Assembly: GCA_963705525.1 (NCBI GenBank)
Contig: CAVPJW010000002.1
Location: 1,302,001-1,366,000, forward strand
DNA from: CAVPJW01 sp963705525
GTDB lineage: Bacteria > Acidobacteriota > Vicinamibacteria > Vicinamibacterales > CAVPJW01
DNA length: 64,000 bases
Reading direction: 5' to 3'
Every line of letters starts with the position of its first letter. Position 1 is the stretch's first letter. A program made the translations under genes and the position numbers. Under the pieces are notes generated by a model. The model was not told where the DNA came from. It saw nothing but the letters and a program-made list of their open reading frames with translations, and searched no databases. Shown here piece after piece: positions 45,251 to 54,366 of the stretch.

Positions 45251-45411
45251 GGAAGAATGGCCGGAATTATACAGTTGCGACCGCAAAGGATGTGTCGCCA
45301 CCAGTTGCTGGTGCTGCCGGGTGGTTTCGCGTAAATGCCGTCGCCTGGTCGGATCCAATTTCGGATACAATGCGGCCGGTTTTTGTTGTTGTCACACACA
45401 GGGAGGATTCG

Positions 45412-45810
45412 ATGAGAGTCACACGCATCGTGGCTGTGGCGATTGCCCTTGCTTCTGGGAGCGCATCTACGTCAACGCATGCGCAGGCCCCATCGTTTCA
45501 GCGTACCGTGCTGCAGCGCGCCGACTTGTCAATCGCCGGTCATGAAGGTGTCATGGCCAAAGGCCAGATAGGGCTGGGCGCCGCGACCGGACGGCACACG
45601 CATCCGGGAGAAGAGATCTCGTATGTGCTCGAAGGCACGATCACGCTCGAGGTGGAGGGAAAACGCCCGGCTACGTTGAAGGCTGGAGACGTGTTCCTCA
45701 TCGAGGCCGGGCGAGTGCACGAGGCCAAGAACGTCGGAGCCTCACAGGCGACGGTCGTCGCGACGTACGTCATCGAAAAGGGAAAACCCCTGACCACTCC
45801 CGCCCCGTAG
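45412..45810 (+). CDS. Secreted cupin protein
   Basis: The 132-aa protein has a strong SD (GGAGG) 6 nt before the ATG at 45412, a signal peptide (IVAVAIALASGSASTSTHAQ) and a single cupin with metal-binding pattern GRHTHPGEEISYVLEG and later GDVFLIEAGRVHEAKN (H-x-H...E...H). TACAAT at 45366-45371 is a likely -10 element. Cupins of this kind often act on small aromatics or sense sugars. Ligand unknown. Confidence 0.82.
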   Translation: MRVTRIVAVAIALASGSASTSTHAQAPSFQRTVLQRADLSIAGHEGVMAKGQIGLGAATGRHTHPGEEISYVLEGTITLEVEGKRPATLKAGDVFLIEAGRVHEAKNVGASQATVVATYVIEKGKPLTTPAP

Positions 45811-46384
45811 CTGGCTCCGAGACGCCATCCGCGCCTCTTCCCGCCGAAGCACAACGTCGCGTTTGATAATGCGGTGTACCGGACGGCACAACTTCCGTAC
45901 GATCCAACTTTGAGGGAGGCTGGAATCAGGGACGTTGCGGAGAACTGGATTGGCAAGAGCCCAGATCCCGCAGTGCGCAAAGCGGGCAGGGCCTATTTCA
46001 CGGCAGTTGATGCGTCGACGGAAAGGCAGGCGAGCGCGTTCGAAGCAGGCGTAACACCGCGCGTGTGGTCAGGCTGCGGTGTGCGCACGACATCTTCCTA
46101 TCAAATGAGGGGGAGATTCCGTCGCCGGTGCGGTCTTCAGCGCGAGCGGTCTCAGCGTATATGCCGGCGATGCGGTAGCGCCTTGCACGCTATCACACGC
46201 CGGCTGAGCCGCGCGGCAACTCGCTGGAACATTGGACGGTCTTGAGGCTGTTTGAAAATCGAGAAGGCAGACCGACGACCGGTGGACTCGCGGCTTGGGA
46301 ACAGTTCACGGACAAGATGCGGGCACTGCCTTTCACCCAATCCTCAGCGTCGACCGAAAAGACGAATCAAGCACGCTCGAGAGG
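45811..46384. other. Stretch with a weak gene-like remnant
   Basis: Nothing fully coding was found. One frame (45834-46080) reads AFDNAVYRTAQLPYDPT... and LREAGIRDVAENWIGKSPDP, which looks protein-like but has no start, stop or homologous motif. I treat it as a possible decayed gene. Confidence 0.35.
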
Positions 46385-46795
46385 CTAGTCCTTCTCGCGA
46401 TATTCGAGGGGCACGTCATCCTCGCGGACCTGCTTGGTGCGAACTTCCCCTTGACCGGCATCGGCCTCTTCCACCCCAGCCACGACACCCGCCTCGAAGT
46501 TCTGGCCTTCCTCGGCGAGCTCTTCCACGCTCTCCGAATCTGCCTCCTCGGCATCCGACAATCCCTGCGTATCGCCCGACTGTCCAGCTGAGTGCGCGCC
46601 GAGACCCCGCCGTCCCAAGGTGGTTGCTTCGATGGACGTGACAAGCGGAGATCGCGTGATCCGGATGATCTGCTGTGGGCGCGAACTCTTGCTCGGCTGC
46701 GTCTTCTTCTTTCTGCGCACGGGCTTGCTTCTGCGCGCGCCCTTTTTCTTGCCGGATGATTTCTCTTTTCGCGTCGCTTTCCTCTTCTTGGTCAT
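46385..46795 (-). CDS. Bipolar basic/acidic conserved protein, 136 aa
   Basis: The N-terminus is Lys/Arg-rich (MTKKRKATRKEKSSGKKKG...), the C-terminus Asp/Glu-rich (DAEEADSESVEELAEEG, then EDDVPLEYREKD). The acidic half, with its repeated E-E-L-x-E-E-G-x-x-F-E-A-G pattern and final DDVPLEY, is a recurring uncharacterised bacterial family. It may bind nucleic acid or act as an anti-stress linker; function unknown. It lies in the same strand as the 137-aa gene that follows at 46900. Confidence 0.65.
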   Translation of the reverse strand: MTKKRKATRKEKSSGKKKGARRSKPVRRKKKTQPSKSSRPQQIIRITRSPLVTSIEATTLGRRGLGAHSAGQSGDTQGLSDAEEADSESVEELAEEGQNFEAGVVAGVEEADAGQGEVRTKQVREDDVPLEYREKD

Positions 46796-46899
46796 CGGCT
46801 GAGTCTACCACCTGGCCGAGCGATCCGTCAGGCGGCCACCTACACAACGGGTCTGGTCCCACCGCAGAGACCGTGACGGACGCTTGGCGCAAGCAGCTC

Positions 46900-47313
46900 T
46901 CAGTGATCGACCCCGAAGTGCTCCTTCACCTTCACAACGATCTGCGAATCGGTCAACTTGTCCGTGGTCTCGATGCTCACAGTACTCTCAGACAGCGCCT
47001 TAGAGCGCCTCAGACGCTCCTTGAGTTGCAGCTTGGCCTCACCCGGCCCGAGGATCACGAGGGCCTCGGGATGCCCCAATTGACTGATGACCGCATCGTA
47101 GTACCGGTCAAGATGCTGGCGGTAGCGTTTCTCGTATTTCTTCTCGCCTCCCTCATCCTGGCCGCCCTCTGGCGCCGGGGATCCAGCACGACCCGAATAG
47201 CGGGAGTGCGGTCCGACCTGGGATTCCAGGGTACTAACGGTGACGCGATCCGCTGAGGCGGACACGATGACCGCCTTTCTATGGTCGATCCAAATGCCTA
47301 CCTTGTCGTTCAT
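46900..47313 (-). CDS. Conserved hypothetical (eRF1-domain-like), 137 aa
   Basis: GAGGTG precedes the ATG at 47313. The protein starts MNDKVGIWIDHRKAVIVSAS and has EKKYEKRYRQHLDRYYD, a Gly-rich linker and EALVILGPGEAKLQLKERL. The I-D-H-R-K-A start and L-G-P-G-E-A-K core recur in bacterial proteins related to archaeal eRF1 domain 2 (baeRF-like). Possibly a translation or ribosome-associated factor; not firmly assigned. Confidence 0.6.
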   Translation of the reverse strand: MNDKVGIWIDHRKAVIVSASADRVTVSTLESQVGPHSRYSGRAGSPAPEGGQDEGGEKKYEKRYRQHLDRYYDAVISQLGHPEALVILGPGEAKLQLKERLRRSKALSESTVSIETTDKLTDSQIVVKVKEHFGVDH

Positions 47314-47721
47314 GCGCACCTCTTCGACACTGATAATACCCAGGCTCACAGTTGGGCAAGTTGTTCCCAACCATTATGGCCGTTCGGTCAGCCGCTAGGA
47401 GCGCGCGATACCGCTTGCAACGATGGATCTGCCCGCTGTGCGGTGCGCCCAACTCGTTGAATCTCGCCGGACGCATCTCCTGGTCACCAAGACCCCACTG
47501 ACACATACGGCTCAAGAACGCGGGAGACACAACGGGCGTCTCAACGCTAACAGCCATCGTCGAATAGGTCACGTATATCGTGATAGCACTGTATTATGGT
47601 GGCTGCTGAGCGACTATCGGCGTATAGTCGGCGTCTCTTCCCCAGATTCTCGGTCTGTACCAGGTTGAGGTCAACCTTGGCGGACTTCGTGGACTCTCTC
47701 CCAGCCTCCAGGAGGACCAGC
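47314..47721. other. Intergenic stretch
   Basis: No reading frame of note. The 3' part holds the presumed promoter of the gene at 47722 (AGGAGG SD at 47709-47714). The rest shows no clear hairpin or repeat. Confidence 0.45.
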
Positions 47722-48544
47722 ATGAAATCCCGGGCCGTTTGGACTCCGCTGGTTACGCTGTGTAGCACCCTGATTGTGTTCGCAACACTGGGCCAAGGCG
47801 GGCTGGCCCAGGCACCCACTGCTCCGCAGACCAGCACCCAGATGACGACGCCCCGATGGCTGTCGGTCACCATCGTCAAAGTCAAGCCGGAGCTGCAGAA
47901 CGAGTACGTAGACTTCGTGAAGAATGAAACGATGCCGGCCCTTCAAAAGGGTGGCATGAAGCAACGCGAAGCGTGGCAGACAGGCGTGTTCGGCGAAGGA
48001 TTCCAATTTGCGTACGTGACGCCCATCGAGAAGTTCGCGCAGTATGACGAGGACAGCCCGATCGTCAAGGCATTCGGCGAGGATGGGGCCCGAGCATACA
48101 ACACCAAGGTTCGTCGGTTCATCGAGAGCAGCCGAACCTTTGCGGTCCAGACCATGCCGGAACTCAGTTACATACCAGACCCGATGAAGGTGCCGAAGCT
48201 CGCGATCCTGACGACGACCTCCGTCCTGCCGGGCCGAGCGACTGACTTCGAGGCGGCGATCAAGGGCGATGTGCTTCCCGCGATGAAGAAAGCACAGGTG
48301 CCCGGTTATTTGGTGAGTAGGACCTGTGTTCGGTGGCGACGCGAATGGATACACGTCGCTCCGGTACATCGACACGTTCGCTGAAATCGATCAGGGTCCG
48401 CTGCTGACGCGCGTGCTGGGGCAGGCGGGCGCTGACGCGGTGACCCGGAAGATCGCTGCGCTGACGGCGCACGTCGAGCGGGCGATCCTTCGCTACAACA
48501 AGGATCTCAGCTTTCAGGTAAAGATGTCGTCAGACGCTCGGTAG
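47722..48544 (+). pseudogene. Secreted dimeric-barrel-like protein (frameshifted as given)
   Basis: SD AGGAGG before the ATG at 47722. The N-terminus has a signal peptide. The body reads SVTIVKVKPELQNEYVDFVK...EKFAQYDEDSPIVKAF, then YIPDPMKVPKLAILTTTSVL, a two-repeat pattern of dimeric alpha/beta-barrel (ABM/NIPSNAP-type) proteins. An extra T at about 48325 shifts the frame; the rest (FGGDANGYTSLRYIDTFAEI) follows in another frame to 48544. About 273 aa when restored. Confidence 0.65.
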
Positions 48545-48591
48545 AAGACACGCGATCGCCATTCTCTTGGCCATCCCGCGATGGCAGTGGC

Positions 48592-49521
48592 ATGACCGTC
48601 AAGGCGTATCTGTTTTCTTTCCCTGAGCGATTGGTGCGATCCGCCCTGGGGCTCGGTGCCGGCGTGGCACGTGAAGTGGGAGAGGTCGCCCTTCCGGATG
48701 GCATCCGCCGCAGCCAGCTCTATCAGAACCTCGTGGACACGACGCTCCGCTACCTGATCGAGCAGGTCGGAGGCGCACAGGGTGTGTACAGCGCCGAGGG
48801 AACCTTACCGGAGAATTTCTTCGCCAGGCGGACTGCGGGCAACGCGGTCGAGGTGCTGGGCATCGTCGCGTTTCGAGCTTCGCCCGTCTGGGTCCTTGCC
48901 GCCCTCGCCGACCTCTGCGGCATGGGTCGGCACCTGATTCCCGAAATATCTGAGGCGCTCAAGGCGCAGGGCCTGCTGGAAAAGGACGCCGAGTTCACGA
49001 CCATCGATCAGATGTTGGACGGCCTGGAACGCACGTCGTCTCGGTTAGCGACAACGATCAACACGCCGCCGCTCGATGTAGCGGGACTCCGAAAGGAATG
49101 GGAGGCAGTTCGGGAAGATGCCCGCGGCCTGCCGCTTCCCAGTCTTCCGTCTCGGGACACGATCAGCGGTATGTGGGCGCAGCTCCAGGCAGAATCCGCG
49201 CGGCAGGACAGGTCGGTCTTCGAGACATCGTCGGTGATGGCCCTATCAGCGGCGCGAACCCTTCCGGGCGGCGTGCGCTGGCTTTCCGCGTCTGCACAAG
49301 TGGGCGCGACCCGCACTGGCCACGTGTTCGCGGCGGCGCTGCTCGATCACTACAGGCACACCCTGAGCGAGATGCAACAGGCCGGTTATCTGGCGTATGT
49401 CGGCCGACTGCTACGCCCATACGTCCGCGCCGCCACGGATCAGTTCTCGCCAAAGAGACGCACGCTCACGCAACACCTGCTTGAGAAGCTTCAGTCCATC
49501 AGGTCAGCCAAAGGAAATTGA
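48592..49521 (+). CDS. Conserved hypothetical protein, 309 aa
   Basis: The protein (FSFPERLVRSALGLGAGVAR...) has a long hydrophobic helical middle (VEVLGIVAFRASPVWVLAAL) and an extended C-terminal helix. It is rich in Leu/Ala helices without signal peptide. No known domain recognised. It follows the previous gene by 47 bp on the same strand; the operon relation is unclear. Confidence 0.55.
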   Translation: MTVKAYLFSFPERLVRSALGLGAGVAREVGEVALPDGIRRSQLYQNLVDTTLRYLIEQVGGAQGVYSAEGTLPENFFARRTAGNAVEVLGIVAFRASPVWVLAALADLCGMGRHLIPEISEALKAQGLLEKDAEFTTIDQMLDGLERTSSRLATTINTPPLDVAGLRKEWEAVREDARGLPLPSLPSRDTISGMWAQLQAESARQDRSVFETSSVMALSAARTLPGGVRWLSASAQVGATRTGHVFAAALLDHYRHTLSEMQQAGYLAYVGRLLRPYVRAATDQFSPKRRTLTQHLLEKLQSIRSAKGN

Positions 49522-49675
49522 CCGGGGTGTATCGGACCCGGACCCGGGCTGTATTCTGTCGTTGGGTCGCAGCGCTTTACCGGGTGCGCAGTGTGGTATG
49601 CGGCTACGAGGCGTACTGGTGATAGAGTAGTTTTTGAACTGTCCTGTCCTTGCGCGACCCATACACCGGGCACAG

Positions 49676-49852
49676 ATGACGAGAGTTATCGAGCGTCGAG
49701 AACCCAGCCGCCCTCGCACGCCGCGCTGTCCCTTCTGTCACACTGATGAACGCGTGACCGTCTGTAAGCGGACGCCCGATCTCCTGTATTGGCGCTGCAC
49801 CAAGTGCCATGACGTGTGGCCCCAACCGAAGCCCAAAACGCAAGCCGATTGA
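49676..49852 (+). CDS. Small zinc-ribbon protein, 58 aa
   Basis: The ORF reads RCPFCHTDERVTVCKRTPD then LLYWRCTKCHDVWPQPKPK, a compact C-x2-C...C-x2-C-H protein of the same layout as the gene at 31404. The ATG at 49676 lacks a strong SD. It ends 17 bp before the SDR start. Confidence 0.55.
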   Translation: MTRVIERREPSRPRTPRCPFCHTDERVTVCKRTPDLLYWRCTKCHDVWPQPKPKTQAD

Positions 49853-49869
49853 AGAACCGACGTGATTCG

Positions 49870-50655
49870 GTGCTCACATCGATCGCAGGCCGCTCCATCA
49901 TCGTCACCGGATCCAGCAAGGGCATCGGCAGAGGCATTGCCCGCGTCTTTGCCAGCAAAGGCGCGCGCGTTCTCGTGGTCGCGCGCGACCACGCGGCGGC
50001 GCAAGAGACCGCCGACGAGCTCAAGAACGCGGGCGGTCAGGCCGCAGCGTTTGCCGCCGACGTCACCAAATGGGACGACATGCAGCGCATGGCCGACGCG
50101 GCCGTCAAGCAGCATGGCGGCATCGACGTGCTCTGCGCCAATGCCGGGATCTTCCCCGCTGCCAAGCTGACTGACATGACGGCGGAGAAATGGGACGAGG
50201 TGCTCTCGACCAATCTCAAGGGCACCTTCCTGGCGGTGAAGGCCTGCCTGCCAGCCATGAAGCAGAAGAAGAAAGGCCGCATCGTCATCACGTCCTCGAT
50301 CACCGGACCGATCACCGGCTATCCCGGCTGGACCCACTACGGTGCGAGCAAGGCAGGCCAACTCGGCTTCATCCGCACCGCCGCTATCGAGCTTGCCCCC
50401 GCCAACATCACCATCAACGCAGTGATGCCCGGCAACATCAAGACCGAGGGTCTCGATGGCCTGGGCCAGGACTATCTCGACAAGATGACCGCTTCGATCC
50501 CGCAGAAGCGCCTCGGCTCGGTCGAAGACATCGGCTACGCCGCCCTGTTCTTCGCCTCCGACGAAGCCGCCTACATCACCGGGCAGACGCTGGTGATCGA
50601 CGGCGGACAAGTGCTGCCCGAGTCGCTGGGCGCAGTCGACGAGATGGGCAACTGA
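49870..50655 (+). CDS. Short-chain dehydrogenase/reductase (FabG-like)
   Basis: The domain begins SIAGRSIIVTGSSKGIGRG (TGxxxGIG), and the catalytic triad is visible: S in ITSSITGP, Y and K in GWTHYGASKAG; NAGIFPAA matches NNAG-type. The C-terminus carries GSVEDIGYAALFFAS and ITGQTLVIDGGQ. The GTG at 49870 is preferred as it avoids overlap with the zinc-ribbon gene. The sequence is much closer in feel to alphaproteobacterial FabG-like SDRs than to the rest of the window, suggesting transfer. Substrate unknown. Confidence 0.82.
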   Translation: MLTSIAGRSIIVTGSSKGIGRGIARVFASKGARVLVVARDHAAAQETADELKNAGGQAAAFAADVTKWDDMQRMADAAVKQHGGIDVLCANAGIFPAAKLTDMTAEKWDEVLSTNLKGTFLAVKACLPAMKQKKKGRIVITSSITGPITGYPGWTHYGASKAGQLGFIRTAAIELAPANITINAVMPGNIKTEGLDGLGQDYLDKMTASIPQKRLGSVEDIGYAALFFASDEAAYITGQTLVIDGGQVLPESLGAVDEMGN

Positions 50656-50665
50656 ACGTCCGGGG

Positions 50666-51958
50666 CTAGCTTAGCGACCTTGCCGCCGCGCGCCTGAACC
50701 GCCAGCCGATGATCAAGGCCGTCAGGAGGATGACGATCCATCCGGCCGCGAGAACCTTGAGCATGTAGCCGGCCTCGATCGTCAGCATCAGGAAATCCAC
50801 ATTTCCCGTTCGCCAGAACAGCCATTCGCCGGCCAGGGTCGTCGCCAGCAGCCGATTGCCGGTCTCGAGAACGACGACGCCGTTCCCGGTTTCGGGATCC
50901 AGCCTTGCTGCGGTGTTGATCGCCGGATCGTTGTTTCCGTCGTGGCCGATGACGAAGCCGCCAGCGTTGTTGCCGGCGTAGAGCATCGTTCCGAGGCCCC
51001 AGATGTCGGCCCCCAGCTGCGAGGCATGCGGGCGGCGCATCTCTTCGAGGGTCTTGGGTTTGAGGACCCCTCGGCCCGCGGATTCGCCACTCGGCCCTAT
51101 CGCGTGCGCTTGAATGAGGCGGGTCAAGTCGGCGGCCGACGTATAGAGCGAGGTTGCGGCGAGGGAGGTGAAGCGATAGTGAATCGCCGGCGTTCCATCG
51201 ACGTCGTAGAACTCCGCGACGTTCGTAGTGGGCGCGCCATCGACGCTATAGGTCGATCGCGTCATGCCGAGCGGCACGAACACTGCGCTCCTCATATAGT
51301 CGTTGAAGGATTGTCCGGAGACTTCCTCGACGATCAACTGCAGCAGCGTATAGCCGCCTCCCGAGTATTCGAAGGCGCTGCCCGGCTCGATACCGACACG
51401 AACAGCCCCGTCGGCACCGGGCGAAGCGTCGGCCGCGCGGGTCAACGACGCCACGATCGGCTGAACCGGCTGGCCTGGCGCAAATCCGCCATAGCCGAGG
51501 CCGTCGGTCAATCCCGCCGTATGGCTCAGCAGCCGGCGGACCGTGACGCCGCTGTTGTCGAACTCGCTCTTCGGCAGGGACCAGCGCGTGAGATAGGTCG
51601 AAACCGGCGCGTCGAGATCGAGCTTCCCAGCCTCGACCAGGGTCATCACCCCCCAGGCCGTGATCCATTTGCTCATGGAGGCGACCTGGAACAGCGTGTC
51701 GCGATCGACGGGTCGGCCGACCGACGTGAAATGCTCGTCGAAAACCTTTCCGTCCTCGATGAGGACGAAGGCGACATTGCCGCGGCGGGTCCTGTTGATC
51801 TCTGCGATCGCCGCATCCATGAAAGCTCGCGTGTCGCCCAAAGGCGCGAGCGGCTGACGCCACCAGCCTTCCAACGCTCCGGCCATGAGAATGCCGGTCC
51901 AGACCGCCAGGGCCAGGATGGTGCACAGCACGATCGAGGAAACTCGGCCCATGTTCAC
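50666..51958 (-). CDS. Serine hydrolase (beta-lactamase family), membrane-anchored
   Basis: The 430-aa protein has an N-terminal helix (SIVLCTILALAVWTGILMAG) as signal anchor, the catalytic SMSK (SxxK in QVASMSKWITA), the tyrosine motif YSGGGY, and GHDGNNDP near the C-terminus, followed by a C-terminal transmembrane helix (LKVLAAGWIVILLTALIIGW). Convergent with the SDR (10-bp gap). It is probably a cell-envelope peptidase or esterase rather than a resistance enzyme. Confidence 0.82.
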   Translation of the reverse strand: MNMGRVSSIVLCTILALAVWTGILMAGALEGWWRQPLAPLGDTRAFMDAAIAEINRTRRGNVAFVLIEDGKVFDEHFTSVGRPVDRDTLFQVASMSKWITAWGVMTLVEAGKLDLDAPVSTYLTRWSLPKSEFDNSGVTVRRLLSHTAGLTDGLGYGGFAPGQPVQPIVASLTRAADASPGADGAVRVGIEPGSAFEYSGGGYTLLQLIVEEVSGQSFNDYMRSAVFVPLGMTRSTYSVDGAPTTNVAEFYDVDGTPAIHYRFTSLAATSLYTSAADLTRLIQAHAIGPSGESAGRGVLKPKTLEEMRRPHASQLGADIWGLGTMLYAGNNAGGFVIGHDGNNDPAINTAARLDPETGNGVVVLETGNRLLATTLAGEWLFWRTGNVDFLMLTIEAGYMLKVLAAGWIVILLTALIIGWRFRRAAARSLS

Positions 51959-51991
51959 CCGCCGTTTTGGAGCAGCAAAGGGTATTGAGGG

Positions 51992-52234
51992 CTACTGCAC
52001 TGCCGTGAGTTTCTTCCCACTGATTGGTGCGCTGGTCGCGACCCACTGTCCCTTGAGTCTGATCACAATGCTGCCGACCGGCTCACCCGTCATGTTGTAG
52101 CCCTCAATTCGGAACCCGACATCGCTCCCTGAGAGGATTCTTGGCGCGGTCGGCGTGAATTGAGCCGTGAGCACCGACGCTGTCACAGCAACGAGGACCA
52201 CGGACAGTAACCACAACACAACCAACTTCCGCAT
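51992..52234 (-). CDS. Small secreted protein (intact copy)
   Basis: MRKLVVLWLLSVVLVAVTAS is a signal peptide; the mature part reads FTPTAPRILSGSDVGFRIEG then GEPVGSIVIRLKGQWVATS. The first half and the SD (AAAGGAGGCTCAC) are duplicated at 28674, where the copy is truncated. It has no named family. Its upstream neighbour is the truncated zinc-ribbon remnant. Confidence 0.6.
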   Translation of the reverse strand: MRKLVVLWLLSVVLVAVTASVLTAQFTPTAPRILSGSDVGFRIEGYNMTGEPVGSIVIRLKGQWVATSAPISGKKLTAVQ

Positions 52235-52252
52235 GTGAGCCTCCTTTGAGCA

Positions 52253-52342
52253 TTAGACACCCCGGCAGGATTGCGTGGGCATCTCTTCGGCGGCGCGATG
52301 TCCGCACACCGGACACGTGATCGTCGCTGTTGTCTCGGACAT
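52253..52342 (-). pseudogene. Truncated N-terminus of a GDCCV-type zinc-ribbon protein
   Basis: The minus-strand frame (29 codons) reads ATITCPVCGHRAAEEMPTQS then CRGV and a stop. C-P-x-C-G-H-x-x-x-E-x-M-P-T-x-x-C is the N-terminus of the GDCCVYCSYG zinc-ribbon family that travels with mercury and other metal genes; the remaining half is missing. Confidence 0.5.
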
Positions 52343-52395
52343 GAAAATCGCCACGCCACGCGCATTTTCGGCGTGGCCAATGATGCTTTAAACAG

Positions 52396-52644
52396 TCAGC
52401 GCCGACCTTTGTTCCTCACCGCCCTCTGTCGTTCGCGCCATCTAGACCTTCTTGGTTGGGATTGTCCGGGGCTCATCGTTGAATCCATAGTGCCGGCCGG
52501 ATCCGACGGTAGGGGCTCGGGACCAAACCGATTAGGGCCGCGTTCACGCGGGCGTGAGCCCAGAATGAGCAGCGTCACGAGCCCAATCATCAACGGAACG
52601 ACGTCCTCGTTCTCCCTCCGCCGCCACTTGGTCGCGTTCATGGG
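52396..52644 (-). pseudogene. Possible DUF805 C-terminal fragment
   Basis: The frame contains DVVPLMIGLVTLLILGSRP and then RERGPNRFGPEP, which resembles the last helix and the GPNRFGP tail of DUF805 membrane proteins. No N-terminal part is present; it follows directly on the TonB fragment. Confidence 0.4.
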
Positions 52645-52910
52645 CTGGAAGTCGGATCGTGGGTTTTGGAGGAGCACCTCAGTGTGAAGCTCAGCTCCAA
52701 CGTGACGAATACAGCGACAGGCTTCCCCTCTTTCGTACCGGGTGTGAACCGCCATTTCTTTGCGGCTTTCACCGCCTCCTGATCCAGTCCATACTTTTTG
52801 TCCAGTGACCGCACGACTTTCACATCGCTGGAGAATCGCAAGGGAGACGCTGTCGCAGCCAACGCCACGACGAAAGTGCTAACGACCCCAAGAGTCCTCG
52901 TCTGATGAAC
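52638..52910 (-). pseudogene. TonB C-terminal-like fragment
   Basis: The frame reads SSDVKVVRSLDKKYGLDQEA then VKAAKKWRFTPGTKEGKPV and AVFVTLELSFTLR, the C-terminal domain of an energy-transducing TonB (A-x-K-x-W-x-F-x-P). No N-terminal anchor or Pro-rich region is attached, so it is a fragment. Confidence 0.6.
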
Positions 52911-52939
52911 CGTCCACGTTTTGGCAAGACTTTCATCTT

Positions 52940-53059
52940 CTAGTGCGCAGTCTCCAACGTGTCCGCCTCGAGGCTGGCGGGTGTCAGTCGGAATCAGCCG
53001 TGCTTCGGACTTGCATAGATATATGTGCCATCCGGCTTGGTCAGGATGTAGCACTCATT
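52940..53059 (-). pseudogene. Decayed small zinc-ribbon relative
   Basis: The frame reads ECYILTKPDGTYIY, then ASPKHG with an in-frame stop, then FRLTPASLEADTLETAH and a stop. It parallels the intact ORF at 42413 (YILTRPDGT...SPKHGR...FTPAGLE...EIAH), with an internal stop. Confidence 0.65.
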
Positions 53060-53378
53060 CTTCTTGTTTGCCGTCGTGGCCATCAGACAGGTCACTGAGG
53101 CCCAGAGGTGGACTCGATTTCACGTCCCCGGTAGCCATCAAACCTGCAACCCCGTCGAGCGGATTCTGGGACAGTTCCTGGGACGCCGTTTCGAGGTCCG
53201 CATCAGAAGCGGTCATCCACGTCCTGATAGACAGTTCCTCGCTGGGTTTCAACTTCCGGCCGAGTGCCCGACGCAGGATCTGCCGGGCCTTCCACGTTGT
53301 CCGTAGAAGCGACAGTGCCGCGCTGGCCAAGATTCCGAGCGCGATAAGCGCGCGAATGTTCAAACGGGTCAAGGCCAT
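53055..53378 (-). CDS. Hypothetical anchored protein, 107 aa
   Basis: The N-terminus is a membrane helix (IRALIALGILASAALSLL), the rest is polar and helical (RALGRKLKPSEELSIRTWMT). No family recognised. It ends where the decayed zinc-ribbon relative begins. Confidence 0.4.
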   Translation of the reverse strand: MALTRLNIRALIALGILASAALSLLRTTWKARQILRRALGRKLKPSEELSIRTWMTASDADLETASQELSQNPLDGVAGLMATGDVKSSPPLGLSDLSDGHDGKQEE

Positions 53379-53536
53379 ATTCTGCTTCCGTTTCAGCGGA
53401 CCTTGTTCATTACACCGGCCCGGACGGCGCTCATCCTTGCGGGCCTAGCACTGCAACCTTTACGCCCGGCCTTGTGTGATCGTCTGCCACACTCTGCTCT
53501 TAGCTGGAATCCTTCCGCATGCAGGTCACCGATCTC

Positions 53537-54199
53537 CTAGGTGGTAGAACAACAGTCCTCAGTGTGCGATCTCCGACGTGTCCGTATCGGTGCGGGCTTC
53601 GGCCTCTTTGCCCTCCAGCTGTTCGGGTGCCATGTCCTGCAGGGTCCGATGAGACCCCTTGCCGTCGCTAGTGTCGTGGCGAGCGCGGTCGCGTGACCGG
53701 TGTGATTGCCGATGATGGGTACCTTCGCGAGCGTCGCCAATCCGAAGTCCAGCAGTTTCGCCCCGCTCTTCGTGAGCATGATGTTCGCGGGCTTCAGGTC
53801 CCGATGGACGATACCCGCACGATGCGCTTTGTCGAGAGCATCGGCGATCTCGATTCCGTACTTCAGCGTCTGATCGAGCGGCAATGGACCTCTGGCCAGC
53901 CGCGCAGCCAAGGTTTCGCCTTCGAGATGCTCCATCACCAGGTAGTCAACGCCGTCCTGGTGTCCGATGTCGTACAGCGTACAAATGTGCGGGTGATTCA
54001 GGCTCGCGATGGTGTGCGCCTCGCGATCGAGGCGTTGACGCTGCTCGGCATCACGCGCGGTGTCAGCCGGCAGAACTCTGATCGCCACCGTGCGATCGAG
54101 GCGAGTGTCGCGCGCGCGATAGACTTCTCCCATTCCCCCCGCGCCCAGAAGGGACTTCAGCTCATACGGGCCGAGTCGGATGCCCGGCACCAGCGGCAT
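53537..54199 (-). pseudogene. Truncated Ser/Thr kinase
   Basis: The frame starts with MPLVPGIRLGPYELKSLLG (ATP-binding loop GAGGMGEVY), then VAIRVLP (catalytic Lys), HRDLKPANIML and LDFGLATL; a frameshift follows, and the other frame reads EQLEGKEAEARTDT (after MAPEQLEG-type) and then DTSEIAH and a stop. The C-terminal lobe, TM and propeller are missing. The last seven codons match the tail of the zinc-ribbon ORFs, showing a recombination join. Confidence 0.75.
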
Positions 54200-54366
54200 G
54201 GAGAGACCGGACGGATTATGTCCAGTTGTCCAAGAGTCGCGGTGAAGACTAGATGGCGCCAGCCGGCAAGATCACGGGATCCAGGCAATGCCCGCAATTT
54301 CGCATCCGCAAGATGTATAGGAGTGCCCTTGTCCTGTTGGGCAGCCGCCAAATAAACCAGTCGATG

